Source: Patescibacteria group bacterium (GTDB lineage: Bacteria > Patescibacteriota > Minisyncoccia > Phycocordibacterales > UBA12079). From it: a DNA stretch of 9,230 bases. A program made the position numbers and the translations under genes. Below are positions 1 through 5,028 of this stretch, in pieces (position 1 is the first letter of the stretch; each line of letters starts with the position of its first letter). Where the stretch lies: NCBI GenBank assembly GCA_018894995.1, contig JAHIOZ010000085.1, positions 1 through 9,230 of the forward strand, read 5' to 3'. The notes beneath the pieces are model-generated. The model saw only the letters and a program-made list of their open reading frames with translations. It was not told the DNA's origin and did no database searches.

Positions 1-1477
1 TAAACACACACAACTTGAAGACACTTTTCATTTTAACTTGGTTGTCTTGGTTGGAGGAGTTCCTCAAACAATGTCGCTTAAACCGATATTAGAAGAATTT
101 ATTTCTCACAGACAAGTTGTTGTCAGAAGGAGAACGGAATTTGATTTGAGAAAAGCCGAAGCGAGAGAGCATATTTTGATTGGTTTGAAAAAAGCTCTGG
201 ATCACATTGATAAAATTATCAAGCTTATTAAGGCGTCAAAAGATACTCCAACTGCTCATAAAAATTTGATGAAAGAATTCAAATTTTCAGACAAACAAGC
301 GACTGCTATTTTGGAAATGAAACTTCAAAAACTGGCCGGATTGGAGAGAAAGAAAATTGAAGATGAACTTAAGGCTATTCAGGCATTCATTAAAGAAATG
401 AAAGACTTGCTGGCCAGCCCAAAGAAAATTCTTAATATTATTAAAAATGAGCTTAAAGAAATTGTTGAAAAATACGGTGACGAAAGAAGAACTAAAATTG
501 TTAAAGGAGGAGTGAAAGTGATTTCTGTTGAAGATTTAGTTCCTGAGGAGGAGAGCGTTTTGGTTTACACTGCAGGAGGATACATTAAGAGAATTAATCC
601 TGATGAATTTAAAAAACAAAGAAGAGGTGGGGTTGGTGTTATTGACTTAAAAGCAAAAGAAGAGGATTTTGTAACAACTTTTTTGACTACAAGTACACAC
701 AGCGATTTGTTGTTTTTCAGTGACAAAGGAAAAGCTTATCAAATAAAAATGTATGATGTTCCGGAAGGAAAAAGAGCAACAAGAGGGAAGTCTATTATGA
801 ATTTCTTGCAAATTGAGGGAGATGAAAAAATCACTTCGATTTTGCCAATGTCAAAAGATGCAAAGAAGAGCGATTTTTGTTTGATTATGACGACAAAGAA
901 AGGAATAATTAAGAAAACTTCGGCGGAGAGTTTCCATGATGTAAGAAGAAATGGTCTTATTGCAATTAAATTGAGAGAAGATGATGAATTGATTTCAGCA
1001 AAATTTGTTGCCAAAGGCGATTCTGTTATTTTGGCGACAAATAATGGACAGTCAATTAGGTTTAAAGAATCGGATGCGAGAGAAATGGGAAGAACCGCCA
1101 GCGGAGTGACGGGAATAAAATTAGGTAAAGGAGATTTTGTAATCGGTTCAAGTGTTGTTAAAAAAGAAGACACAAATCCTGATTTCTTTGTAATTAGTAA
1201 AAATGGTTATGGAAAGAAAACGCCACTTAAAGAATATAAAATACAAAAAAGAGGCGGTTCAGGAATAAAAACTATGAAAATAACCGAGAAGACTGGCAAG
1301 CTGGTTTCTTCGGAAGTTCTTACTGAAAATGAGCTTGAGATAGTGGCGATTTCAAAACACGGACAAGTAATCAGAGTCGGAGTTGATGAAATTCCAACAT
1401 TAGGAAGACAAACTCAAGGCGTGCGAATAATGAAATTGAGGGAGGGAGATAAGATTGCGTCACTGACTTGTTTGTAA
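1..1477 (+). CDS. gyrA: DNA gyrase subunit A, 3' part (5' end outside window)
   Basis: GyrA breaks and rejoins DNA in the A2B2 gyrase that introduces negative supercoils. The frame is already open at base 2 (KHTQLEDTF..., typical of mid-GyrA), so the TTG/ATG codons near 38-70 are internal. About 491 residues are visible: the end of the breakage-reunion domain with its long coiled-coil (roughly 130-550), then the six-bladed beta-pinwheel that wraps DNA. The first blade carries the GyrA box QRRGGVG at 617-637, and a second box-like QKRGGSG lies near 1246-1266. The usual consensus is Q(R/K)RGG(R/K)G, so the basic sixth residue is Val here. The protein stops straight after the last blade, with no acidic C-terminal tail. 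ParC is the alternative, but the clear box and regular blades favour GyrA. A 518-bp hairpin-rich spacer follows. Confidence 0.95.
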   Translation, partial: KHTQLEDTFHFNLVVLVGGVPQTMSLKPILEEFISHRQVVVRRRTEFDLRKAEAREHILIGLKKALDHIDKIIKLIKASKDTPTAHKNLMKEFKFSDKQATAILEMKLQKLAGLERKKIEDELKAIQAFIKEMKDLLASPKKILNIIKNELKEIVEKYGDERRTKIVKGGVKVISVEDLVPEEESVLVYTAGGYIKRINPDEFKKQRRGGVGVIDLKAKEEDFVTTFLTTSTHSDLLFFSDKGKAYQIKMYDVPEGKRATRGKSIMNFLQIEGDEKITSILPMSKDAKKSDFCLIMTTKKGIIKKTSAESFHDVRRNGLIAIKLREDDELISAKFVAKGDSVILATNNGQSIRFKESDAREMGRTASGVTGIKLGKGDFVIGSSVVKKEDTNPDFFVISKNGYGKKTPLKEYKIQKRGGSGIKTMKITEKTGKLVSSEVLTENELEIVAISKHGQVIRVGVDEIPTLGRQTQGVRIMKLREGDKIASLTCL

Positions 1478-1507
1478 GAATAAGTGAGAAGTTCTAATTT
1501 CTAATAC

Positions 1508-1534
1508 GACAAATTTTGCGAAGCAAAATTTGTC
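1508..1534. repeat. ATTTTGC-arm palindrome, member 1
   Basis: Perfect 12-bp inverted repeat GACAAATTTTGC with a GAA triloop, 31 bp after the gyrA stop. It shares the GAC-RR-ATTTTGC arm pattern with palindromes at 3104, 4158 and 8373. No T-run follows, so it is not a classical terminator. Confidence 0.8.
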
Positions 1535-1537
1535 AAA

Positions 1538-1556
1538 GAAAACTTTTCAAGTTTTC
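1538..1556. repeat. 8-bp hairpin
   Basis: Perfect inverted repeat GAAAACTT (1538-1545) and AAGTTTTC (1549-1556) with a TTC triloop, stacked just after the first palindrome of the spacer. Confidence 0.6.
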
Positions 1557-1566
1557 GTCTCTGTGC

Positions 1567-1654
1567 GTCATTTGACTGAAAAATTTTCAAGAAAAAATGA
1601 CCGGCTTTTAGCTAAGCCGGTCATTTTTTCTTGAAAATTTTTCAGTCAAATGAC
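1567..1654. repeat. 41-bp perfect inverted repeat with 6-nt loop
   Basis: Arms 1567-1607 and 1614-1654 are perfectly complementary over 41 bp; the loop is TTAGCT. The inner part of the stem (ATGACCGGCTT) is GC-richer and the outer part is A/T-rich. Transcribed from gyrA it would form a long uninterrupted RNA duplex, a possible RNase III substrate. No T-run follows on either strand. Confidence 0.9.
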
Positions 1655-1688
1655 TTGGCAGTCCATAATCGCAATTTAACCATTTCAT

Positions 1689-1730
1689 ATTTTGTGCATT
1701 AAGAGACGATCGTCTCTTAGTGCACAAAAT
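1689..1730. repeat. 42-bp near-perfect palindrome without loop
   Basis: Two 21-base halves are complementary except for one T/G pair (1699/1720). The centre GAGACGATCGTCTC (1703-1716) is fully self-complementary with no spacer, unlike the triloop hairpins around it. It resembles a dimeric protein-binding site or a cruciform more than a terminator. Confidence 0.85.
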
Positions 1731-1743
1731 TTAAAAAGCTTAG

Positions 1744-1769
1744 ACTTTTAGAAACCATCGTCTAAAAGT
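1744..1769. repeat. 9-bp hairpin with 8-nt loop
   Basis: ACTTTTAGA (1744-1752) pairs with TCTAAAAGT (1761-1769). Confidence 0.6.
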
Positions 1770-1801
1770 TAGAAATTAAAAACCACGGAAGCCTTGAAAT
1801 A

Positions 1802-1844
1802 TACCCCAAAAAGTGGACACGAAAGTGTCCACTTTTTTGGGGTA
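1802..1844. repeat. strong GAAA-tetraloop hairpin
   Basis: GTGGACAC (1813-1820) pairs with GTGTCCAC (1825-1832) around a GAAA loop. The stem continues through an A5/T6 tract with one bulged base and through TACCCC/GGGGTA. It could act as a terminator in either direction because the A/T tract lies within the stem. Confidence 0.75.
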
Positions 1845-1879
1845 CAGTTCATTCAACTCCTGTGGATTTTAATTTAATT

Positions 1880-1928
1880 ATTCCCAAACGCCCCACCCTC
1901 TAAAGAGGGTGGGGCGTTTGGGAATTTT
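1880..1928 (+). terminator. 21-bp GC-rich hairpin, probable gyrA terminator
   Basis: Arms 1880-1900 and 1905-1925 are perfectly complementary around a TAAA loop, with the C-rich run CGCCCCACCCTC on the left arm. On the plus strand TTTT then CTTT follow, a modest U-tract. It is the best plus-strand terminator candidate in the spacer, about 400 bp after gyrA. Confidence 0.6.
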
Positions 1929-1942
1929 CTTTAGAATCTGGT

Positions 1943-1988
1943 GTTTCAAAAAATAAAAAACACTTGGAAACCGGGTTTCCAAGTGTTT
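1943..1988 (-). terminator. terminator of the pfkB-family gene
   Basis: A 14-bp perfect stem (1958-1971 with 1975-1988, loop CGG) starts 8 bp beyond the minus-strand stop codon. On the minus strand it is followed by TTTTTTATTTTTT, a classical rho-independent arrangement. Confidence 0.8.
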
Positions 1989-1995
1989 GAATTGG

Positions 1996-3018
1996 TTAAT
2001 TTATTTTTTCCGGTTTATAGTTTGAGGGTGCTTTGTTTAAAAATTCCTCCAACTTTTCTCGAGAGAGTAATCCTTTTTGAGCTCCTACATATTGAACAAC
2101 TGACATTGAATTGATTGGTGCCCAGCTTAATGCTTCAGCGGGAGTTTTTCCAATAGCTAAAGCTGCAGTAAAGGTGGAAGAAAAAGCATCGCCAGCTCCC
2201 GTTCTGTCAACTATTTCTCCTTGATCAGGATACATAGGAATGTGCCACATATCGTTACCGTTATAAACATAAGCTCCGTTTGGACCATCGGTTATCACAA
2301 CCATTTTAGGTCCAAGTTCTGATATCATTTTTAATAAATCTTTTATTTCCGTATTTTGAGCATCATCTCTGAGTGGTTTTAAAATTCTTCTTGCTTCTTC
2401 TTTGTTGCAGAAAAACAAATCCGCTCTCTGATATATTCCTTTCATTTTTTCATACCCAAGATTCATTTGAAATGTTCCTGGTTGAAAAGACATTTTTATT
2501 TCAGAATGAGTTTTCAAATAATCCAATATTTGTTGGTGATAAGGAAGAGAATTTTCCGCCAACGAACTTAAATAAATCCATTTTGGAGAACCGATGTCGG
2601 GGAATTTGTAATCAAATTCTGCATGTTTTACTAAAATTGTTCGGTCGGAATTATATCTTAAAACATAGTGATAATTGGTTTTTTCACCGTCGTGAGTTTC
2701 CACAAAATCCGTTGCAACACCGTCTTTTTTTAGAGAATCTAAACATTTTTGCCCGTTTTCGTCATCCCCTATGTTTGTGATTAAAGCTGATTTTAAGCCC
2801 AATCTGGAGGCAGAAACGGCTGCATTAGGGCTGTTTCCAACAGCGGAAACCTCCTCAGAAATTTCATAGGGAATTTTATCGGCGAAATTCATACAAAGTT
2901 TTTCACGACCGGATTCTTCATCTTTAAAAACTTCGGCTTCTTTTAATTTAATAAAATTATCTATAACAATATCGCCAATGGCGACAAAATCAAGTTGTTC
3001 ATTATTTTTATTTTCCAT
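1996..3018 (-). CDS. PfkB-family carbohydrate/nucleoside kinase
   Basis: A cytosolic kinase of the ribokinase/PfkB fold, which moves the ATP gamma-phosphate to a hydroxyl of a sugar or nucleoside. Of 340 residues, the N-terminal strand is FVAIGDIVID (11-20) and the substrate loop is VGNSPNAAVSASRLG (60-74), replacing the usual GGxxxN. CNKEEA lies at 204-209 and ITDGPNGAYVY at 242-252. The second PfkB signature DRTGAGDAF (271-279) gives D277 as catalytic base and the GAGD anion hole. Length fits the family. Its substrate cannot be read from sequence: ribose, fructose 6-phosphate and nucleosides are all possible. Divergence from a class II aldolase makes a sugar-phosphate role attractive but unproven. 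The ATG at 3018 has no Shine-Dalgarno; a -10 box ends 7 nt upstream, suggesting a leaderless message. A terminator follows the stop. Confidence 0.9.
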   Translation of the reverse strand: MENKNNEQLDFVAIGDIVIDNFIKLKEAEVFKDEESGREKLCMNFADKIPYEISEEVSAVGNSPNAAVSASRLGLKSALITNIGDDENGQKCLDSLKKDGVATDFVETHDGEKTNYHYVLRYNSDRTILVKHAEFDYKFPDIGSPKWIYLSSLAENSLPYHQQILDYLKTHSEIKMSFQPGTFQMNLGYEKMKGIYQRADLFFCNKEEARRILKPLRDDAQNTEIKDLLKMISELGPKMVVITDGPNGAYVYNGNDMWHIPMYPDQGEIVDRTGAGDAFSSTFTAALAIGKTPAEALSWAPINSMSVVQYVGAQKGLLSREKLEEFLNKAPSNYKPEKIN

Positions 3019-3025
3019 ACCATCT

Positions 3026-3055
3026 ATTATACAGGAGTGTTTGGAATTTTGAAAA
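3026..3055 (-). promoter_or_regulatory. leaderless promoter of the PfkB-type kinase
   Basis: On the minus strand TATAAT (3031 to 3026) is preceded by TG and by a weak -35 TTTTCA (3055 to 3050) at 18 bp spacing. The hexamer ends 7 nt before the ATG, so transcription should begin at or next to the start codon. Confidence 0.65.
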
Positions 3056-3059
3056 TCGG

Positions 3060-3087
3060 TAGTTGAGAATTATGAATTATGAATAAA
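3060..3087. repeat. 7-bp-period AT-rich repeat (GAATTAT units)
   Basis: Consecutive heptamers at 3067, 3074 and 3081 read GAATTAT, GAATTAT, GAATAAA, with a degenerate unit before them. The same period recurs at 4103 and 5505. Confidence 0.6.
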
Positions 3088-3103
3088 AAAGTCTAATAAA
3101 AAA

Positions 3104-3131
3104 ACGAATTTTGCCAAAGGCAAAATTCGTC
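3104..3131. repeat. ATTTTGC-arm palindrome, member 2 (exact copy at 8374)
   Basis: Arms ACGAATTTTGCC (3104-3115) and its complement (3119-3130) enclose an AAA loop. All 28 bases from 3104 to 3131 recur identically at 8374-8401. This copy lies between divergent promoters, where no terminator is expected. Confidence 0.9.
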
Positions 3132-3150
3132 GTCCTAAAAACTAAAAACT

Positions 3151-3173
3151 CTTTAAATTTGAAAAATTTAAAG
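3151..3173. repeat. 10-bp AT-only hairpin upstream of fba
   Basis: CTTTAAATTT pairs with AAATTTAAAG around a GAA triloop, about 30 bp upstream of the fba -10 box. TAAAAAC units lie just before it and an ACTAAAAACT copy just after. It may be an operator or spacer debris. Confidence 0.55.
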
Positions 3174-3199
3174 TAACGACGCAACTAAAAACTAATTTG

Positions 3200-3208
3200 T
3201 GTTATAAT
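3200..3208 (+). promoter_or_regulatory. extended -10 promoter of fba, leaderless
   Basis: TGTTATAAT is a perfect extended -10 element (TGn plus TATAAT). No good -35 is seen at 16-18 bp. The hexamer ends at 3208, 7 nt before the ATG at 3216, so the mRNA should start at or beside the start codon. No Shine-Dalgarno is present. Confidence 0.75.
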
Positions 3209-3215
3209 TATCTTT

Positions 3216-4082
3216 ATGAAAACTTTAAAACAAATTATTCAAGAGGCTGAAGAAAAAAAAGTTGCGATTGGTCATTTTAATATTTCAAATATTGAAGGGC
3301 TTTGGGCTATTTTTAATTCAGCAAAGGAATTAAATGTTCCTGTTATTATTGGAGCTTCAGAAGGGGAAAGAAATTTTGTGGGGACAAAACAGGTCGCTGT
3401 TTTGGTAAAAAGTTTGCGAGAGCAGTTTGATTATCCTGTTTTTTCCAATGCTGATCATTGTCACTCTTTTGAAAGTTTTAAAGAAGCGGTTGATTTCGGT
3501 TTTGACGCAGCTATTTTTGACGGCTCAAAACTTTCCATTGAAGAGAATATTGAAATGACAAAAAAATGCGTTGAATATGCAAAAAGTGTCAATCCTGATT
3601 TTATTGTTGAAGGGGAATTGGGTTATATCGGCGGTTCTTCAAAAATGCTGGATACCATTCCTGAGGGCGTGGCTTTGGGAGAAATGATGACAAAATCGGA
3701 GGAGGCTAAAAAATTTGCAAAAGAAACAGGAGTGGATTTGTTTTCTCCTGCGGTTGGAAATATTCACGGAATGTTAAAAGGGGCAAAAAATCCGAATTTA
3801 GATATTGAAAGAATAAAAGAATTAAGAGAGACCGTCGGTATTCCGATGGTATTGCACGGAGGTTCCGGTATTTCCGATGAAGATTTTGTTTTGGCCATAA
3901 AAGCGGGAATTTCAACTATTCATATAAATACGGAAATAAGGTTGGCTTACAAAGAAGCATTGGAACAATCGTTGAAAAATAATCCGGAAGAAATCGTACC
4001 TTACAAAATTATGAAGCCGGTTGTGGAGGGAATAAGAGAGGTGGTGAAGAAGAGATTGGAGTTGTTTAATTCAATGTTTTGA
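3216..4082 (+). CDS. fba: class II ketose-bisphosphate (fructose-bisphosphate) aldolase
   Basis: Zinc-dependent aldolase, probably cleaving fructose 1,6-bisphosphate to dihydroxyacetone phosphate and glyceraldehyde 3-phosphate (or the reverse) in the cytosol. The 288 residues form one TIM barrel. Metal and catalytic positions are visible: NADHCH (78-83) with catalytic D80 and zinc ligand H81, VEGELG (131-136), GNIHG (181-185) with H184, and VLHGGSG (212-218) with H214 and the phosphate-binding glycines. NTEIR (238-242) matches the conserved NxDT/NTE segment. Length fits the short GatY/KbaY/FbaA-B group, so tagatose-bisphosphate specificity cannot be excluded. It is divergent from a PfkB-family kinase 197 bp away, transcribed alone, and followed by a terminator at 4158. 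UGA is the stop codon. Confidence 0.93.
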   Translation: MKTLKQIIQEAEEKKVAIGHFNISNIEGLWAIFNSAKELNVPVIIGASEGERNFVGTKQVAVLVKSLREQFDYPVFSNADHCHSFESFKEAVDFGFDAAIFDGSKLSIEENIEMTKKCVEYAKSVNPDFIVEGELGYIGGSSKMLDTIPEGVALGEMMTKSEEAKKFAKETGVDLFSPAVGNIHGMLKGAKNPNLDIERIKELRETVGIPMVLHGGSGISDEDFVLAIKAGISTIHINTEIRLAYKEALEQSLKNNPEEIVPYKIMKPVVEGIREVVKKRLELFNSMF

Positions 4083-4102
4083 GTCTTTAAAAATGGTAGA
4101 CA

Positions 4103-4137
4103 AATGCAAAAATCAAATATCAAAAATCAAAATGACA
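4103..4137. repeat. 7-bp-period repeat (AAATCAA units)
   Basis: Five consecutive heptamers start at 4103, 4110, 4117, 4124 and 4131. The middle three are AAATCAA, ATATCAA and AAATCAA; the outer two are degenerate. They lie between the fba stop and its terminator. Confidence 0.65.
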
Positions 4138-4157
4138 GTTTAAAATAAAAAATAAAC

Positions 4158-4188
4158 GACGGATTTTGCTTCGCAAAATCCGTCTTTT
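4158..4188 (+). terminator. fba terminator; ATTTTGC-arm palindrome, member 3
   Basis: Perfect 12-bp stem GACGGATTTTGC (4158-4169) with 4173-4184, loop TTC, followed by TTTT. It ends 8 bp before the -35 box of the next gene. Confidence 0.8.
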
Positions 4189-4196
4189 CCAACCCC

Positions 4197-4224
4197 TTGA
4201 CAAAATTTGACGATTGTGTATAAT
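4197..4224 (+). promoter_or_regulatory. near-consensus sigma-70 promoter
   Basis: TTGACA (4197-4202), a 16-bp spacer and TATAAT (4219-4224) match both consensus hexamers. This is the best promoter in the window and drives the gene at 4281 with a leader of about 50 nt. Confidence 0.85.
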
Positions 4225-4266
4225 TATTGCAGAATTCAGGTGAGGTTCTTTGATTCAAAACTTGCG

Positions 4267-4273
4267 AAAGGAG
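4267..4273 (+). promoter_or_regulatory. Shine-Dalgarno of the gene at 4281
   Basis: AAAGGAG lies 7 nt before ATG 4281 and fixes that start. Most conserved genes in this window have no such site. Confidence 0.85.
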
Positions 4274-4280
4274 AAAGATC

Positions 4281-4742
4281 ATGAATAAAAATAAGGTTGA
4301 AAGTTCTTACATCACCCACATTTTCACCTTTTTGGTTGACGAGACCAAGACGGTGGAAGAACTTGTCGCTGAAGGAAAATATGATTGGAGTAACAGCGAT
4401 GTTACTTCAAAAAATTTTCCTCGTTCCGAGAACGGGACGAAGGGGGAAAGGGAAGTCGCCCTTTTCCATTTCAACAAAACAATGACTTCTGAACAGGTTA
4501 TTGCCGAAATGGATAAGGTTGGCTACCGCCCCGCAACGATTTGGGAACTTCTTGGTTTGGGCATCGCCCAACCGAATCTTCAAAGAGAGTTTCCGATCAT
4601 CGCTCTGGGTTCTGTCTGCGTACTTGACGGTTTGCGTCTTGTGGCGATTTTGTGCAGGTATGCCGTTGGTCGTTACCTGAGTCTGGGTTGGTTTGGTGGT
4701 GATTGGCGTGACGTTTGTCGTTTCGCTGGTGTCTGCAAGTAG
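4281..4742 (+). CDS. candidate DGR target protein with C-terminal variable region
   Basis: A 153-residue cytosolic protein with no signal peptide or membrane segment. From memory it belongs to an uncharacterised Patescibacteria family with a constant N-terminal part (HIFTFLVDETKTVEELV, MTSEQVIAEMDKVGYRPAT, LQREFPIIALGS) and a variable end ending in RF-x-x-V-x-K. That end (109-153, with R131, L133, L135, D141, W142, R147 and F148 as landmarks) resembles the terminal strands of C-type-lectin-fold DGR variable proteins. Codons 109-153 contain only 11 A in 135 bases; codons 1-108 contain 98 A in 324. Eight codons at likely variable positions (130, 132, 134, 136, 139, 140, 143, 145) end in T or C, as if derived from AAY. 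It has its own promoter, Shine-Dalgarno and terminator. Ligand and location of the partner retroelement are unknown. Gene call sure; DGR role inferred. Confidence 0.85.
   Translation: MNKNKVESSYITHIFTFLVDETKTVEELVAEGKYDWSNSDVTSKNFPRSENGTKGEREVALFHFNKTMTSEQVIAEMDKVGYRPATIWELLGLGIAQPNLQREFPIIALGSVCVLDGLRLVAILCRYAVGRYLSLGWFGGDWRDVCRFAGVCK
4605..4739 (+). other. adenine-depleted segment, candidate DGR variable region
   Basis: Adenine makes up about 8% here against about 30% in the first 324 bases of the same gene. DGR reverse transcription randomises template adenines, so a much-diversified copy loses A. The segment runs to the stop codon, where variable regions usually lie. CGTTTCGCTGGTGTC (4719-4733) could be the 3' initiation segment. 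No reverse transcriptase or template repeat is in the window. Confidence 0.55.
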
Positions 4743-4748
4743 ACTCTC

Positions 4749-4787
4749 AGGACTTTGTATCTTAGATCTCTTTAGATACTTAGTCCT
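4749..4787 (+). other. hairpin just after the candidate variable region
   Basis: AGGACT (4749-4754) pairs with AGTCCT (4782-4787) and GTATCT (4757-4762) with AGATAC (4774-4779), separated by a symmetric TT/TT internal loop. It starts 6 bp after the stop codon and is distinct from the terminator at 4789. A cruciform just downstream of the variable region aids homing in the Bordetella phage DGR; a similar role here is inference. Confidence 0.5.
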
Positions 4788-4788
4788 T

Positions 4789-4830
4789 AAACCGTCAATT
4801 TTTCCGTAAGGAAAAATTGACGGTTTTTTT
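4789..4830 (+). terminator. rho-independent terminator
   Basis: A 17-bp perfect stem (4789-4805 with 4810-4826, outer part ACCGTC/GACGGT) around a GTAA loop, with T-rich sequence up to 4830. Confidence 0.9.
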
Positions 4831-4849
4831 ATGTAAAAAAATTTGCTTT

Positions 4850-4877
4850 TTGTCTTCTAATATAGTAGATTTATAGA
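4850..4877 (+). promoter_or_regulatory. possible rpmF promoter
   Basis: TTGTCT (4850-4855), a 16-bp spacer and TATAGA (4872-4877). TATAGT at 4861-4866 is an alternative -10 without a good -35. Either choice leaves a leader of roughly 145-155 nt. Confidence 0.35.
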
Positions 4878-4900
4878 CATTGAAATTGAGTTTTGCGGAT

Positions 4901-5028
4901 TGGGGAAATCACCCGTGTTAAATATCTTTTAATTTTTTAGAAAAAATCAAAAGTTTCAAATTTTTACAAAATTTGAATTTAACAGGGTAATATTTTTCTA
5001 ATTCGCTTCGCTCATAAGAAAAATATTA
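4901..5028 (+). promoter_or_regulatory. structured 5' leader of rpmF enclosing the start codon
   Basis: Three nested or adjacent stems are visible. 4911-4923 pairs with 4977-4988 (12 bp, one bulge) and encloses the 10-bp hairpin 4955-4964/4968-4977. 4988-4999 then pairs perfectly with 5017-5028, so the A of the ATG lies in a stem. CCC 4912-4914 could instead pair with the Gs at 4902-4905, giving two exclusive folds. No Shine-Dalgarno is visible. Autoregulation by bL32 or a translational switch is possible. I do not recognise a known riboswitch class. Confidence 0.4.

Larger units (their letters stand above)
1478..1995. other. gene-free convergent spacer packed with hairpins
   Basis: This spacer separates the convergent ends of gyrA and the PfkB-type kinase gene. 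I see no coding frame in it. It holds, in order: a 12-bp hairpin, an 8-bp hairpin, a 41-bp perfect inverted repeat, a 42-bp near-perfect palindrome, a 9-bp hairpin, a 16- to 19-bp GAAA-loop hairpin, a 21-bp GC-rich hairpin and a 14-bp hairpin. Stems and loops make up most of the sequence. The last hairpin fits a terminator for the minus-strand kinase gene, and the 21-bp one fits a terminator for gyrA. The others exceed what termination needs. A 10-bp inverted repeat (1495-1504 and 1769-1778) flanks the first five. Confidence 0.85.

Noticed and set aside
739..1173. Open minus-strand frame of 144 codons inside gyrA
   Set aside because: It lies antisense within a clear GyrA pinwheel coding sequence, has no start signals and no recognisable product.
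1478..1995. CRISPR array
   Set aside because: The repeats are inverted and each different. There are no evenly spaced direct repeats and no cas genes.
2373..2780. Open plus-strand frame antisense to the PfkB-type gene
   Set aside because: It is fully covered by the conserved kinase in the other strand, and its translation is low-complexity and unlike a protein family.
4050..4082. UGA recoding as in Gracilibacteria/Absconditabacteria
   Set aside because: fba ends at a UGA exactly where the aldolase family ends, and no conserved gene contains an in-frame UGA.
4297..4485. Alternative frame in the gene at 4281
   Set aside because: It lacks its own Shine-Dalgarno. The frame starting at 4281 has promoter, SD and conserved protein features.
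4743..5027. DGR template repeat or reverse transcriptase close to the candidate target
   Set aside because: No adenine-rich near copy of 4605-4739 and no reverse-transcriptase frame could be found here or elsewhere in the window. If the system exists, its engine lies outside.
4901..5027. Known riboswitch or T-box in the rpmF leader
   Set aside because: No recognisable aptamer core or T-box sequence. The stems are mainly AT-rich, so only a generic structured leader is claimed.
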